Of a DNA stretch of 64,000 nucleotides, positions 12,795 to 23,047 are shown piece after piece (the stretch's first letter is position 1; each line of letters starts with the position of its first letter). Position numbers and translations under genes: made by a program. Source of the stretch: Chrysoperla carnea (lineage: Eukaryota; Arthropoda; Insecta; Neuroptera; Chrysopidae); contig NC_058340.1 of NCBI RefSeq assembly GCF_905475395.1, positions 55,034,181 to 55,098,180 on the forward strand, read 5' to 3'. The notes beneath the pieces were generated by a model, which saw nothing but the letters and a program-made list of their open reading frames with translations, made no database searches and was not told where the DNA came from.

Positions 12795-12870
12795 CGGGAC
12801 AATGCTAGATACGAACCGAGGTGCTCTGTAACCGGAGGCGACTGGGTTAGTCACCACTCTACCTTTGACA
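12795..12870 (-). pseudogene. tRNA-like relic
   Basis: On the minus strand it has an A-box-like GGTAGAGTGGTGACTAA and a B-box-like GGTTCGTATCT about 40 nt later. Short end pairings (TGTC / GACA-like) are possible. It is degenerate; a SINE head is the best guess. Confidence 0.35.
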
Positions 12871-13005
12871 TATTATATATCTCAATAATGTAATATACAT
12901 GTCTTTTACTCATCTTTTTTGAATAAACTTGTTTTCTTAAACTTACATTTAGTATTTATTTTTCTTCTGACGCATTATGTATTTCTTATTACTCACCTAT
13001 TTTAG

Positions 13006-13104
13006 AAATTTTGTGGGGGACCAAATTACGTTAGCTTTATTGCTAATACAAGGACAACCTCGTATCTTAGAACATCGAGATATGAAGATAGAGAACCTTG
13101 GCCT
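13006..13104 (+). other. Exon-like open segment, unassigned
   Basis: A TTTTAG acceptor-like site is followed by 33 open codons ending ..YEDREPWP at a strong GTAAGT donor (13105). A second GTAAGT follows at 13146 in the same open frame. The segment is GC-richer than its surroundings. No family recognised and no partner exon found, so it may be chance or transposon-derived. Confidence 0.2.
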
Positions 13105-15517
13105 GTAAGTGAATGCGATATGCGAAGCGAGAGAGAAAACTGCCAGTAAGTTTACCTTGTCTAATACATATACTAATACTTACTAATCCATATAATAAGA
13201 ATATCACTGAAAAAAATATTTCCTAAAATTAAAATTTTGGGAAGGATAGGGTTTTATCACAGTTTAAAAACTGTAAAAAATAACTAGATTTACATAAAAC
13301 ATTATAAAAATTTATTTTCATATAAGTATTTATAAAAGTATTAAAAACCCGAATTTGTTAAAACCTTGGCACACTAATCAAAATTTTAATACAATTTTTA
13401 TATTTGACGGACAAATAATTATTTTGTTAAAATACAATATACATTATACAATTGTTGCTAAATTTCAAAAAAATATACATATATAAGCTGCGAATGGATT
13501 TTCTCAACCTTCACTTAAATTGAGCGAATAACGAACGTCTATTAACTAAATTATTGTAAAATATTGCTAAAAATGGTAGAGCATGACAAGAAAAATTGGA
13601 TTGTTTACTATTTGTAAAAATTATTTAACTGATATACAAATGAAAAATTGCTTCTTAATAAATAATGACAACTCCTCACTCAATGTAAAAAATTAATCCT
13701 ACCGTAATTGTGTTAAAACTTACGAGTTATAACACAATTTTTCGATATTTTCAATTAATGGAGAAATTCAACATTAAAATAAAGCTGTTGTTAGAATATT
13801 CGATTTTTATTAACCAAAACTACAATGTTATTTACGTACATTTTTTCTTCGGCTGAGTAGGGGAAACAAATACAAGCAATATATCGACTCAAAGAACTAT
13901 CTGTGGATATTAGAAAATCTAACGAGAAAAATTTATATTCAAAATAAGTAGTTGTAAATTCATTTAATTCTGCCCCCTCCCTTCTCATTTAAAAATGGAA
14001 ATATAATAAGCAAGTTGGAAATTCCACATAGTTATTTGAACATATAAACAGATTGACCACCACAAGCCCATGCTGAAATTTTTCGAGTTAAATGACCCAC
14101 CAGGAATCATTACAAAAAGATTCTCCGATATATAAAAAAAAAGTTTAAGCACCATGGCGTCAGTTTTGTGCGGTACAGGTGAGAATATGAATCCAATAGT
14201 TTGAACAAAAGTTGAATAACTTTTAAACAGGTTGTTTAGTACGCCAAATTGTCGGGAAATTGAATAATTTTCCAAAATTTTTGAAGAATATATTGTCTAT
14301 TAAATTTTGACCGAAGATTATTAGAATTGAATCTCGTATTTAACGTATTTCAGGGGAAGATTTCTTAATACTACCTAATTTAATGAGCATTGGTGAGGAG
14401 TCACTTCATTATTGTGTATTTTAGAATGCAATGTATTAAAAAAATAAAATGACTAGAATTAACTGTTTTTTAAATACTGACACTAATTATTATAAATCAA
14501 TGGTATTTATTATGTTTGCTTAATAAATTAAATATCTACTTGTTTCATTTCAAATTTTGTACAAGACTGTTGTCTTTATACGGAAGACACGTTCAAATTT
14601 TTAAGGAAGAAGGAAAACTCATATAATCAGAATAATTTGACACAACAAATTACGTAATATTTATATTAAATATTTCAAAAAAAAAAAATGGCTTCTAAAA
14701 TTTAATTGCTGGGAAAACTTTGATGGAAAACAAGTAATTATGATTTTTTTGGAAATGAACAAGTAATTATTTATGATGGGTACATGGTGATTACTACCTA
14801 AGTGTCCACTGGCAACAAGCTTGCAAAATTGCGGAGACAGAATCATCTACACACGGGTAAAATTTATGTCTAACCAAAGTACGTGGAATATCAGGGTCTG
14901 TTTAATAGAATTTTGAAAAAGTAAGTAAATTTGTATATTTTTCGTTTTTTATAATGAGTGGAGGCGATATTTTTATGGAAAAAACAGACATTATACAGGT
15001 TCGGATTCTTCTTAAATTTTGCAAAAAAGTTGTTAGTGAAAAAAAAAAAAAACTAATTGTATAAATGATGGATAAAAATAAATATGTATAAATCCAAACT
15101 TAATAAAAAAAATATTTGGCAAGATGTCCTAAAAATTAAAAAATAAATTAGTATTACAAATAATATTAATAAATAGTTAATATATAAAAACATTATGTTA
15201 TGGTAACATATATTTTTTTTTGTAAATGGCACACGATTATTAAAAATAAAACTTAGTTTGTAGTACAATAGCAAATTAAGTAAATGACACTAATTTTATC
15301 AGACTTAAATTATAGCTACCGTTAAGTAAAAATTAAGTATAGACAATGTTTTCTTTCTTTTTTAATATTTTGAGAAATTTTAGCTGCAGATGAATCAAAA
15401 TATTTTGTTTTAGAAAATTAACAATTTAATTTTCATTTAATGTTAGTTAGCTATGTTCTAGTGATTGATTTTAAATAGTTATGGGGAAATTTTTTATATG
15501 AGCAATCGCACACAATA

Positions 15518-15730
15518 TATTATAGGCTAATCCGGCACCCCTTGTAATCCGACTATTGTTTTTGTAATGAAGTATGATTTGTACTCCAAAGTATAACATA
15601 TAGAATCTTATCATTGGATTTGTGATTTATCGGTAAAAAATTTCGGACTATAGGGGATCTTAGGCAGTAGAATTCTATAATCCGACACAAGACTCCAAAA
15701 AGTTTGCCGGATTACCGGGAGTCCACTGTA
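15518..15730. repeat. pogo/Tigger-like MITE fragment
   Basis: The right end, read inward on the minus strand, is TACAGTGGACTCCCGGTAAT followed by CCGGCA. The left arm has CTAATCCGGCACCCCTTGTA, and inner arms share AATCCGAC. The CAGTGG..AATCCGGCA terminus with a flanking TA is typical of pogo-type insect elements. The left terminus is lost. Confidence 0.6.
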
Positions 15731-16316
15731 TTGTTCTAACGTTATACGACAACCTTATATGATACACGAAAAAGATATCCGAAGTTTATATTGTGAGATG
15801 TCGGTTCTTCGATCGTTGAGGCTTCTTCAATCAAAGGCAGTTTGGAACGTGTAGTGGATATTTCTCTCGAATTAAATTTTCGATACATGTAGGTTTATTA
15901 TGTGATCTACTAATTATCTGACGGAAGAGCTTCATTTCATCACATGGCTTATAATTAGACAAAGAGTTTAATTGATTTAAGAGCTAGAACATAGCCAATA
16001 CGAATTTGTCGCACAAATGGAAAACAAAAATTTGAGTATTATGTACAATCATATAAAATTTGAAAAGAAAAAAAAATTAAATAAATAAATATTAAACGTT
16101 AAAATTAATCGAATTTAAATATAAAAACTTTTGTAAACTTGGCTTTAAATATCTGTTATTGTGCAAGGCAAGAATGTGCAAAAAAATAAAGTTTGTCTCT
16201 TAACAATTTGTACTCGAAATACACACACGATTAGAAAACGTTTTGTACAAAAAACATATTGCAACTATGTATTTAAAAAAAAAAAAAAAAAAAGAATTAA
16301 AAAATAGTTAAATCGT

Positions 16317-19300
16317 TTAACCGTATTCAGATTGTACGGTTAAACTAAATACTCCAGGAGTATTTATTGATGTGCTGTGATACCATACACGAGTATCTAA
16401 TAAAATTGCATCACCTGCTTCCACATAAAACTTTATATGATTACAAACATTTTCACATTCTGGTGTTGGTATTAAATTCCATGTTTTATTTCCACTTATT
16501 TGTGCTTGCCACATTAAACGTGGTATATAATCTAACTGTAAACAGAATTAGCAATTATTAATTTTAAAAAAATTAAAGAATAGGTTAATCATGACAATGA
16601 AATACTATCAAATTTTTGGTACAAATGTTAGATATAAACACAGATTATAGTTTTTAATTTAAAACAGATCCGCAACTCCCTGTAAAATTTTTACTATTTC
16701 CGTTCTCTGAAGGTGCCTTTCTCCAGGTGGCTCTACACGTTATATTCGTGTAGGATCATCTATTATTTTTGATAATAATTTATCCATTTCAATGGTTGTT
16801 GGGGAAACAATATTTTATATATTTTTAAAGAAATAAACAATACGTCTTTAAAAATTCGTTTGCATGTCATTAAAATTCGTTGTGTGCATTCTCAATTGAT
16901 TGTCTTTATTAACATTTTGTGGATTATTTGAATAGTGGCATTATTACCACTATTAGACAAATAAATACAAAGAAATTTTTAGAAAAAATGATAAACTGAA
17001 TAGAAATATTTCGAATAGTACCTAATTCCCGCCATTTAAAAAAAAAAAATAGTTTATTGTAAGTGCCTTTCTCCAAAGGGCTTTTTGGATAACATTTCAT
17101 GTACAGTAGAGTTGCCTATCTATTTATGTAATAAATTATAATCTGTGGATATAAAGAAATAAACACCTGAACGAACATCGAACACGTGACCTCTTGCATT
17201 TAAGTACTCTACTAACTATTTTTGATGTGACAGTTATACGGATAGACAACCAAAATTTGACTAATTAAGTAATTTTAGGAAGACCTATACCAAAATTTTG
17301 TTCTTTCAGTTTACATCTACGCATAGACATCTACCACGAGTATGACAGAGTACATGCGTTAAGCAATGCATCTAGGTAAGAGGTATTATAGATGTTATAT
17401 GAAATTGCAAAAGTATGTCTTACAACTCCAAGCGTCTTGCAACTAACTCAACGCGTATCGAAGCTTCAACGCATGTCTAGGTAACTCGTGGTAGGCCTAT
17501 GCGTAGATGTAAACTGAACACTAAGTATACATGGTATAAAAAAACAGCTAGTAAGATTTATATTTTTTAGTTTCATTTTTAGTGCCGGGTCACCGATTGC
17601 GTTAAATAAAACATGAAAAGAAAGAAACGAGCCCGGTTTTGTTTACATAGCGACTTCAACAGTCGGGGTACATTAAAATCTACATCGCTCCCATTCCAAT
17701 AATGAGCCCTGATTGTTGAAGTCGCTATGTAAAGCTATGTAAACAAAACTGGACTTGTTTTTTCTTTTCAAATTTTATTTAACGCAGTCGTGTTTTTGAA
17801 TTTTTTAAGGGTTGTAATATGTGAAACACATGATTTGAAATTTTATATCAAATTTATATAAATGTTAAAGGGAATCAAAATAAATATACTCACATGCATT
17901 GTAGCTCCATCGTTATATCCAAAAAATATATATTCCCGATTTGAAATTTCGGCATCATCTGGTAAAAAATGTGGTCTTGGATAATATTTACGCATTTCAT
18001 TTAAAACTTCTGGATGACAGTTTCCCCTGTGTAAATAAGAAAAAAGTTATTTAGCCATTTCAAACAGTTTAAATTAGTAGATTTTAAACCATTTAATATA
18101 CACGTTTGGTAACGGTTAGATTTGTTAATTATAAAAAATAATTTAGGTCCTTTTGAATTTATTTAATCTAATTTCTAATTACACAGGTCTGCAAAAAAAA
18201 ATTTTTTTGTCAGCTGCATGAGATATTTTTACTAAATTGTATGTTTTAGAATGCGCTGATTTCAGAAGTGATGGCCATTTTTTTTCTATCACATAAGGTT
18301 TTTTTGCAAATTCAAAAACAAAAAATTGGTAAAAGCATTTGTTTATTAAAAATTATACAGTAGTCTGCAAGCATAATGACCTCCCATTTGTCTTGGTACC
18401 GTCTCTCGATATCGCGGACATTCTGGTGAAACCGCTCCCCCTGTTTTTCACTGTAAGATCCCAGGTTTTCAGGAAAAAAGTCTATGTGGGAGTATAAAAA
18501 ATGGACCTTCAGATTTATCTTGCAGCCTTGAGCTTCGTATGCTGCTAGTTGAACAATGGTTTTGTACTCAGGATCCTTAGTATTACCAAAATACTTTCGC
18601 ACTACATTCTTGAACGATACCCAAGCTTCTTTTCCCTTCTCATCCATACTTTCCACAAAGAGGGTGTCGGTTAAAAGCCTTCTTATGTCGGGGCTAGTGA
18701 AAACTCCCTCTTTCACTTTTGTTTCTGACAGCTTTGGGAATTTTGTACATGGATATTTAAAAAAGTCTCCACCCTCTTGCAGTGATTTTACAAATTGTTT
18801 CATCAACCCCAATTTGATATGGAGAGGTGACAACAAAACTTTTTCTGGCGGCACCAAAGTAGTGTTGATAACATTTTCTTCTCCAGGTATTAAAGTTTCT
18901 CGGGTGGCCAATCACTTTTAGTCCAATGCTGTTCTCTGGATCTACTATCCCATAAGCATAAGCAGCAAGGGTATTTAGTATAGCCTGCCTGCTGACCCAA
19001 AACAAAAGCATCGTGAGTATTTTGAAGTCCCAACAAACCATCCATTAATGGTCCTGATATTTGATTCTTTCCAAGATAATGACCAAATTATTACAGTTAA
19101 TTTTCTTCCATATGCACAGAATACCCCATTGAAAGCGAAGCTAATTTATTTTCATTGTGCAATAATACTACTTTAAGACTAGTTTAATATAATATTACTA
19201 TAAAATACTATATAATACTACTTAAAGACTAGTTTATGTTGTTATTAATATCTATAAAAACCTATGTGATAGAATGTTTTGAATAGTTTTCCTGTTTTTA

Positions 19301-20083
19301 GGAGGTCAAAATCTATAAGAAAATGTAAAAAAATCCTATGCAGTTTTTTAGTCGCAGACCTATGTTATGAGACTATTTGTTGCAAGTGGACATTTACTAG
19401 ATACTTCTTTCTAATTTATTATATAATTCTACTTACAATCCAATATACCATGATTTTTCACCCGGTAAATTTTTGGCACGAGCTTCACTCATTTGAAAAA
19501 CATCTCGAATCGTAACAAAATCTGATTGAAAATGTAAAAACTGGCAACCATCATCCACACTCTCATATGCACCCTCAATATTTTCATATAAATTCTTAAA
19601 AAATTCATATGTAAATACAGTCATTGCTGGCCAATGTTGTACAGCATTTTTAATAATAATTGGTCGTGATGAATAAGCATATGGTGCAAATTCTTCACGT
19701 GTTAAATTTGGTAAAATTAAAGCTTTTGTGATATTTATACAGAAATCACAATTTGATACAGGCCTTGTTGCTTCCCATATTAAATAATTATTTGGAATAA
19801 AACATCGTGTACCCAGTGCGTATTTCACCATAAAATCAATTACATGCATTTGTGTAAATTGTGTAATTAAAACGCCAAGTATAACTGTAATTAATATAAT
19901 TACAAATGATGTTGAAATTCTTTGTTGTTTTTGTTGAAGACGTTTTTGTAATTGTAAACATTGTCTTTCTAATATATCTACACTTAAACCTTCATTAATT
20001 AATTGTTTATTTAAAGTTTTAAATGAATTATATATTTTTAAATGTTTTATATTAATAAATTTCAACTTGTAATCATTTTCCAT
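16317..20083 (-). CDS. JmjC/cupin-like Fe(II) dioxygenase-type membrane protein
   Basis: Three exons (20083-19437, 18026-17894, 16535-16317) encode 332 aa with clean GT-AG junctions. The cytosolic N-terminus has a Gln/Lys-rich, probably coiled-coil stretch (about 33-55). A single hydrophobic helix (59-76, SFVIILITVILGVLITQF) suggests a type II membrane protein with a lumenal or extracellular catalytic domain. That domain has a cupin/JmjC pattern: RPIIIKNAVQHWPA (140-153), FFGYNDGATMHLDY with an HxD iron-binding pair (His260, Asp262), and a distal histidine in RVWYHST (His313). All three metal ligands are present, so activity is plausible; the substrate is unknown. Several lumenal Cys (for example 112, 115, 287, 291) could form disulfides. 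Intron 1 contains a broken transposon ORF. I recognise the domain but not a specific named orthologue. Confidence 0.87.
17165..17232 (-). pseudogene. tRNA-derived SINE-like relic in JmjC intron 2
   Basis: On the minus strand it shows TAGTTAGTAGAGTACTTAAA (A-box region), ATGCAAGAGGTC and GTGTTCGATGTTCG (B-box region) in tRNA spacing. Stems are degraded. Confidence 0.45.
17307..17515. repeat. MITE with CAGTTTACATCTACGCATAG ends
   Basis: The left end CAGTTTACATCTACGCATAG is repeated inverted at the right end. Arms extend through CTACCACGAGT and ACATGCGTT, about 60 bp in all. It lies in JmjC intron 2. Confidence 0.8.
17599..17785. repeat. Hairpin element in JmjC intron 2
   Basis: Arms start GCGTTAAATAAAA and include TTTTGTTTACATAGCGACTT with its complement on the right. 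The right arm has a small internal duplication (GCTATGTAAAGCTATGTAAA). Confidence 0.75.
18185..19080 (-). pseudogene. Broken multicopy transposon-type ORF in JmjC intron 1
   Basis: The main open frame (about 18908-18312) reads RETLIPGEENVINTTLVPP, LSPLHIKLGLMKQFVKSL, HFLYSHIDFFPENLGSYSEK, GERFHQNVRDIERRYQDKW and VIMLADYC. This domain belongs to a family repeated many times in arthropod genomes and often annotated as uncharacterised proteins. The upstream part (GQQAGYTKYPCCLCLWDSR, then TKSDWPPE) sits in another frame, so a single indel near 18900 breaks the protein. The region before that has further frame changes. I know no catalytic role for the family; high copy number suggests a mobile-element origin. 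It lies in the same orientation as the host gene. Confidence 0.75.
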
Positions 20084-20403
20084 TTTTTATCGTTTGCCAA
20101 ATCACACATAACGTGTGGGTTGACAGATGTCAACTGACAATTTATATTTATAAGGGCTGTGTACCAAATATGTCTATCACAGATGCAAATATCAGGGGTG
20201 ACCAAACATTTATACGCATTGACGTCCAATTTGAGCGTTCGTCCAATAAGAACGCACTTAATACCCTATTTAGATGTGAGTATTTTAATCGTGTAAAAAC
20301 CTTTTTTGACGATAGAAAAATATTTAGATTAAATAATAGGTACTAGTCGTTTACCCGTGAGGGCGCAACTTAGGATAAAACTTTAGTGTCCATTTTCTTC
20401 AAA

Positions 20404-21421
20404 TTATCCAGTCAAATTATACTTTGAAGTTTACAAAAATTCCCATAGAGCTAAAAATACTATTATAAATGAATTGTGAAAAGTCCCCATCAATCCCCTT
20501 GTGCAAAAAATTTTATTGAGGGGAGAAGTTTGCAAAAATAGATTTTTTGCGTTTTTCAGCAAAACGGTGAGTTTACTAGCAAAAATTGTAGATCATTTAA
20601 TTTGCTACAAAATTTGTCTCTACACCTTTTTTCATAATTGCTGCCATTTTCGTGATATCGCGGTTCAAAGAATTGAAAAAATTATTTTATTCATAATATG
20701 CACGTTTATATACATTTTTGAACCGTTATACGAGTAAAAATATGAGTCCCTATATCTTATACATACAAATTTTAAAATTTTTAGACTATGAATCAACGTC
20801 AAGAACTCCGTCCCTATTTTTATTTAGTAGCATGGCCTAAGTAACATCTGTCTTCCATTCAATTGTCAGCGTGGTGATAGTCGTAAGTATTGAAAGAGGT
20901 GGTGCATTTTCGAAGTACCTGAAAGACCAGACATCTGTAAAAATTCATGGGCAGTGTCGAAAAAATTATACTCGAAAGAGTAGCATTGATACTGTGAAAA
21001 GACAGCGCCAAGAAGAAGCTGGTTCATCAAAAATAAGTCCTCATATTTTTACTCGTATAACGGTTTAAAAATGTATTACGAAGAAAATAATTTGTTCAAT
21101 TCTTTGAACCGCTATATCACGAAAATGGCAATACTTATGAAAAAAGGTGTAGAGACACTTTTGGTAGAGAATCAGATTATCTATATTTATCTATATTTTG
21201 TCTGAACTATTTTTGCTGTGAAACTCATCGTTTTGCTGAAAAACGCGAAAAGCCTATTTTTGCAAACTTCCCCCCTCAATAAAATTTTTTGCACAAGGGG
21301 GATTGATGGGGACTTTTCACAATTCATTTATAATAGTATTCTGAACATTCATACCAATTTTTAGCACTATAGGAATTTTTGTAACCTTACTTATATTTTA
21401 TGGGCTTATTTGACTGGATAA
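20404..21421. mobile_element. Long-inverted-repeat (foldback) transposon, 1.0 kb
   Basis: The ends are TTATCCAGTCAAAT and its complement. The left arm is about 20404-20735 and the right arm about 21045-21421, with small indels between them. Shared blocks include AATGAATTGTGAAAAGTCCC, CAATAAAATTTTTTGCACAA, GTCTCTACACCTTTTTTCAT and CGTTATACGAGTAAAAATAT. The ~310-bp core contains a transposon-protein fragment (20871-21068). No target-site duplication was identified. Confidence 0.85.
20871..21068 (+). pseudogene. Transposon protein N-terminal fragment (CRKNYTR motif)
   Basis: An open segment reading YLKDQTSVKIHGQCRKNYTR then KSSIDTVKRQRQEEAGSSK. This charged Cys-containing motif resembles the N-terminal zinc-binding-like segment of large multicopy insect transposon proteins that end in a tesmin/CXC domain. 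There is no ATG at the start, and the end runs into the inverted repeat. It is probably a leftover exon of a deletion derivative. The link to the CXC protein at 45699 is from memory of that family. Confidence 0.5.
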
Positions 21422-21677
21422 GAGGTGATCGATGTTAGTTTTCAACGGGAATGTATTCTCTCCAAATATGACTCCAAAAACTTCATTCCAAGGAGCAAAT
21501 CACACAGGAGTATCTACATTCGACTGATAATTTTCTTAAAAAAAAAACAAACACAAATTACATATATTTTAAATTATTTACTTATAATTTTTTATTTTTA
21601 TATTTTACAAATTTTGTTATTTTATTTACATTTTGAAAAATAAATTTTTTTTTATATTTTGATAACAATTTTTGTTT

Positions 21678-22505
21678 CTATAATGTTTCTTGTCTGTGAA
21701 TTTGTTTATGTTTAACTAAGCAATGTTTCTGAGTAAATTTTTTATCACAAACATCACATGAAAATGGTTTTTCTCCAAAATGATTTCGTTTATGTTGAGT
21801 TAGATTACTCTGCTGATTAAATGTTTTATTACAAATTTCACAAATAAATGGTTTTTCTCCAGTGTGAATTCGCATATGTCGAGTTAAATCACTGCGTGAA
21901 TTATATCTTTTATCACAAACTTCACAAGAAAATGGTTTTTCTCCAGTATGAATTCGTTTATGTCCAATTAAGTGATGTTTTTGTTTAAATGTTTTATCAC
22001 AAATTTCACAAGAAAAAGGTTTTTCTCCAATGTGAATTTTTTTATGTTTAGTTAAATAGTTTCGAAAAGTGAATGTTTTATCACAAACTTCACATGAAAA
22101 AGGCCTTTCTCCTGTATGTGCTTGTTTATGTCGAATTAAACTGCCTTTCCAAGTAAATGTTTTATCACAATCGGCACATGAATACACTTTATCTTCATTA
22201 TGAGATTGTTGATGGTCTAAATCATTTGTATTTATTATTTCGTCCTTAATTATTAATTCAGTATTTAATAGTTGTCCAGGTTCTAGCTCCACGTCACTTT
22301 CTTCTAGTGTATTTAATTGTTCAGGTTCCTCTATATCACTTTCTTCTAGTATTTCTTCCTTAATTAGTACAAGTTCCATTGCATTACTTTGTTCCATGGT
22401 TTCACCTTTAATTATTGGCTGCGTATTTAATTCCTGTTCAAGTTTAATATGTTCATCATTGATAAATATCCGAGTATTTCCACAATGGGATGAATTATTA
22501 GCCAT
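21678..22505 (-). CDS. Six-finger C2H2 zinc-finger protein (intronless)
   Basis: A single 275-aa open frame. The N-terminal 100 residues are acidic, with three psi-K-x-E type motifs (IKGE, IKEE, IKDE) that resemble sumoylation sites. From about residue 108 six tandem C2H2 fingers of 28-residue period follow. Examples are YSCADCDKTFTWKGSLIRHK, the linker HTGERPF or HTGEKPF, and SCDVCDKKFTQKHCLVKHKQ. All six have intact C-x2-C and H-x3-H. Nuclear sequence-specific DNA binding is expected. No ZAD or BTB domain is present. An orthologue cannot be named from the fingers. The upstream 400 bp is relatively rich in CpG. Confidence 0.92.
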   Translation of the reverse strand: MANNSSHCGNTRIFINDEHIKLEQELNTQPIIKGETMEQSNAMELVLIKEEILEESDIEEPEQLNTLEESDVELEPGQLLNTELIIKDEIINTNDLDHQQSHNEDKVYSCADCDKTFTWKGSLIRHKQAHTGERPFSCEVCDKTFTFRNYLTKHKKIHIGEKPFSCEICDKTFKQKHHLIGHKRIHTGEKPFSCEVCDKRYNSRSDLTRHMRIHTGEKPFICEICNKTFNQQSNLTQHKRNHFGEKPFSCDVCDKKFTQKHCLVKHKQIHRQETL

Positions 22506-22971
22506 ATTCTTTTTGTTTTGTTCACTATTTAAAAATTATTTGAAACACTTTCTTGACATAAATGCTTTATGATCAATAATGTACGTTTTAATTATGACGC
22601 CATATTTATTTGTATTTTTAAGGCGAGTTCACACTATTCAGATTCCTGTACGCGCAATGGGAATTTTTATTGTCAAGTTGACGGTATGTCGCCAGTTTGA
22701 AGATATTTATCAACAGTATCAATAGGTGCACGCGAAAAATCCGTGCGAGATGACTAGGCCGAGAATACCAATCAAAGATATCCTCCTATCTGAAGTTTTA
22801 TATCGTAACTCCAATCAAGGAGGAAATACAAACCCTAAAAATGAAAATAATTACGGGACTCCTTTCATGTCATGGACACATAAGTAACAACCTATGCGTC
22901 ACTTTGCTCCAAATTTCGATTCACCATTCACCTACCTTCAATGGCAGTTGAGATGTATATCGAAGTGGCAA
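22506..22971. promoter_or_regulatory. Probable promoter region of the zinc-finger gene, possibly bidirectional
   Basis: About 465 bp upstream of the zinc-finger start codon. It contains more CpG than most of the window (for example GTACGCGCAATGGG near 22650 and TGCACGCGAAAAATCC near 22730). A candidate first coding exon on the plus strand begins at 22972. Confidence 0.35.
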
Positions 22972-23047
22972 ATGGATTCCGGAGGTATTGTTAGGAGGAA
23001 AAGTTTAGAAGCGAGTTCACAAAATTCCTCACATTTAAGTGATTTGG
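22972..23047 (+). CDS. Candidate first coding exon of an unidentified gene
   Basis: ATG in a favourable context (GCAAATGGA) opens MDSGGIVRRKSLEASSQNSS followed by HLSDL, and ends one base into the next codon at a strong GGGTAAGT donor. The composition looks protein-like, but no family is recognised. I could not find the following exon before WBP2. It may be a real gene with a long intron or a chance ORF. Confidence 0.3.

Larger units (their letters stand above)
8442..16316. other. Intergenic region between UBFD1 and the JmjC gene
   Basis: About 7.9 kb in which I recognise no host gene. It holds the MITEs at 8803, 9810, 11965 and 15518, tRNA-like relics at 11760 and 12795, and an exon-like segment at 13006. 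The rest, including 13150-15500, is AT-rich DNA with only short open frames that have no coding character. The two coding genes on either side converge here, so both 3' UTRs fall in it. Confidence 0.6.
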
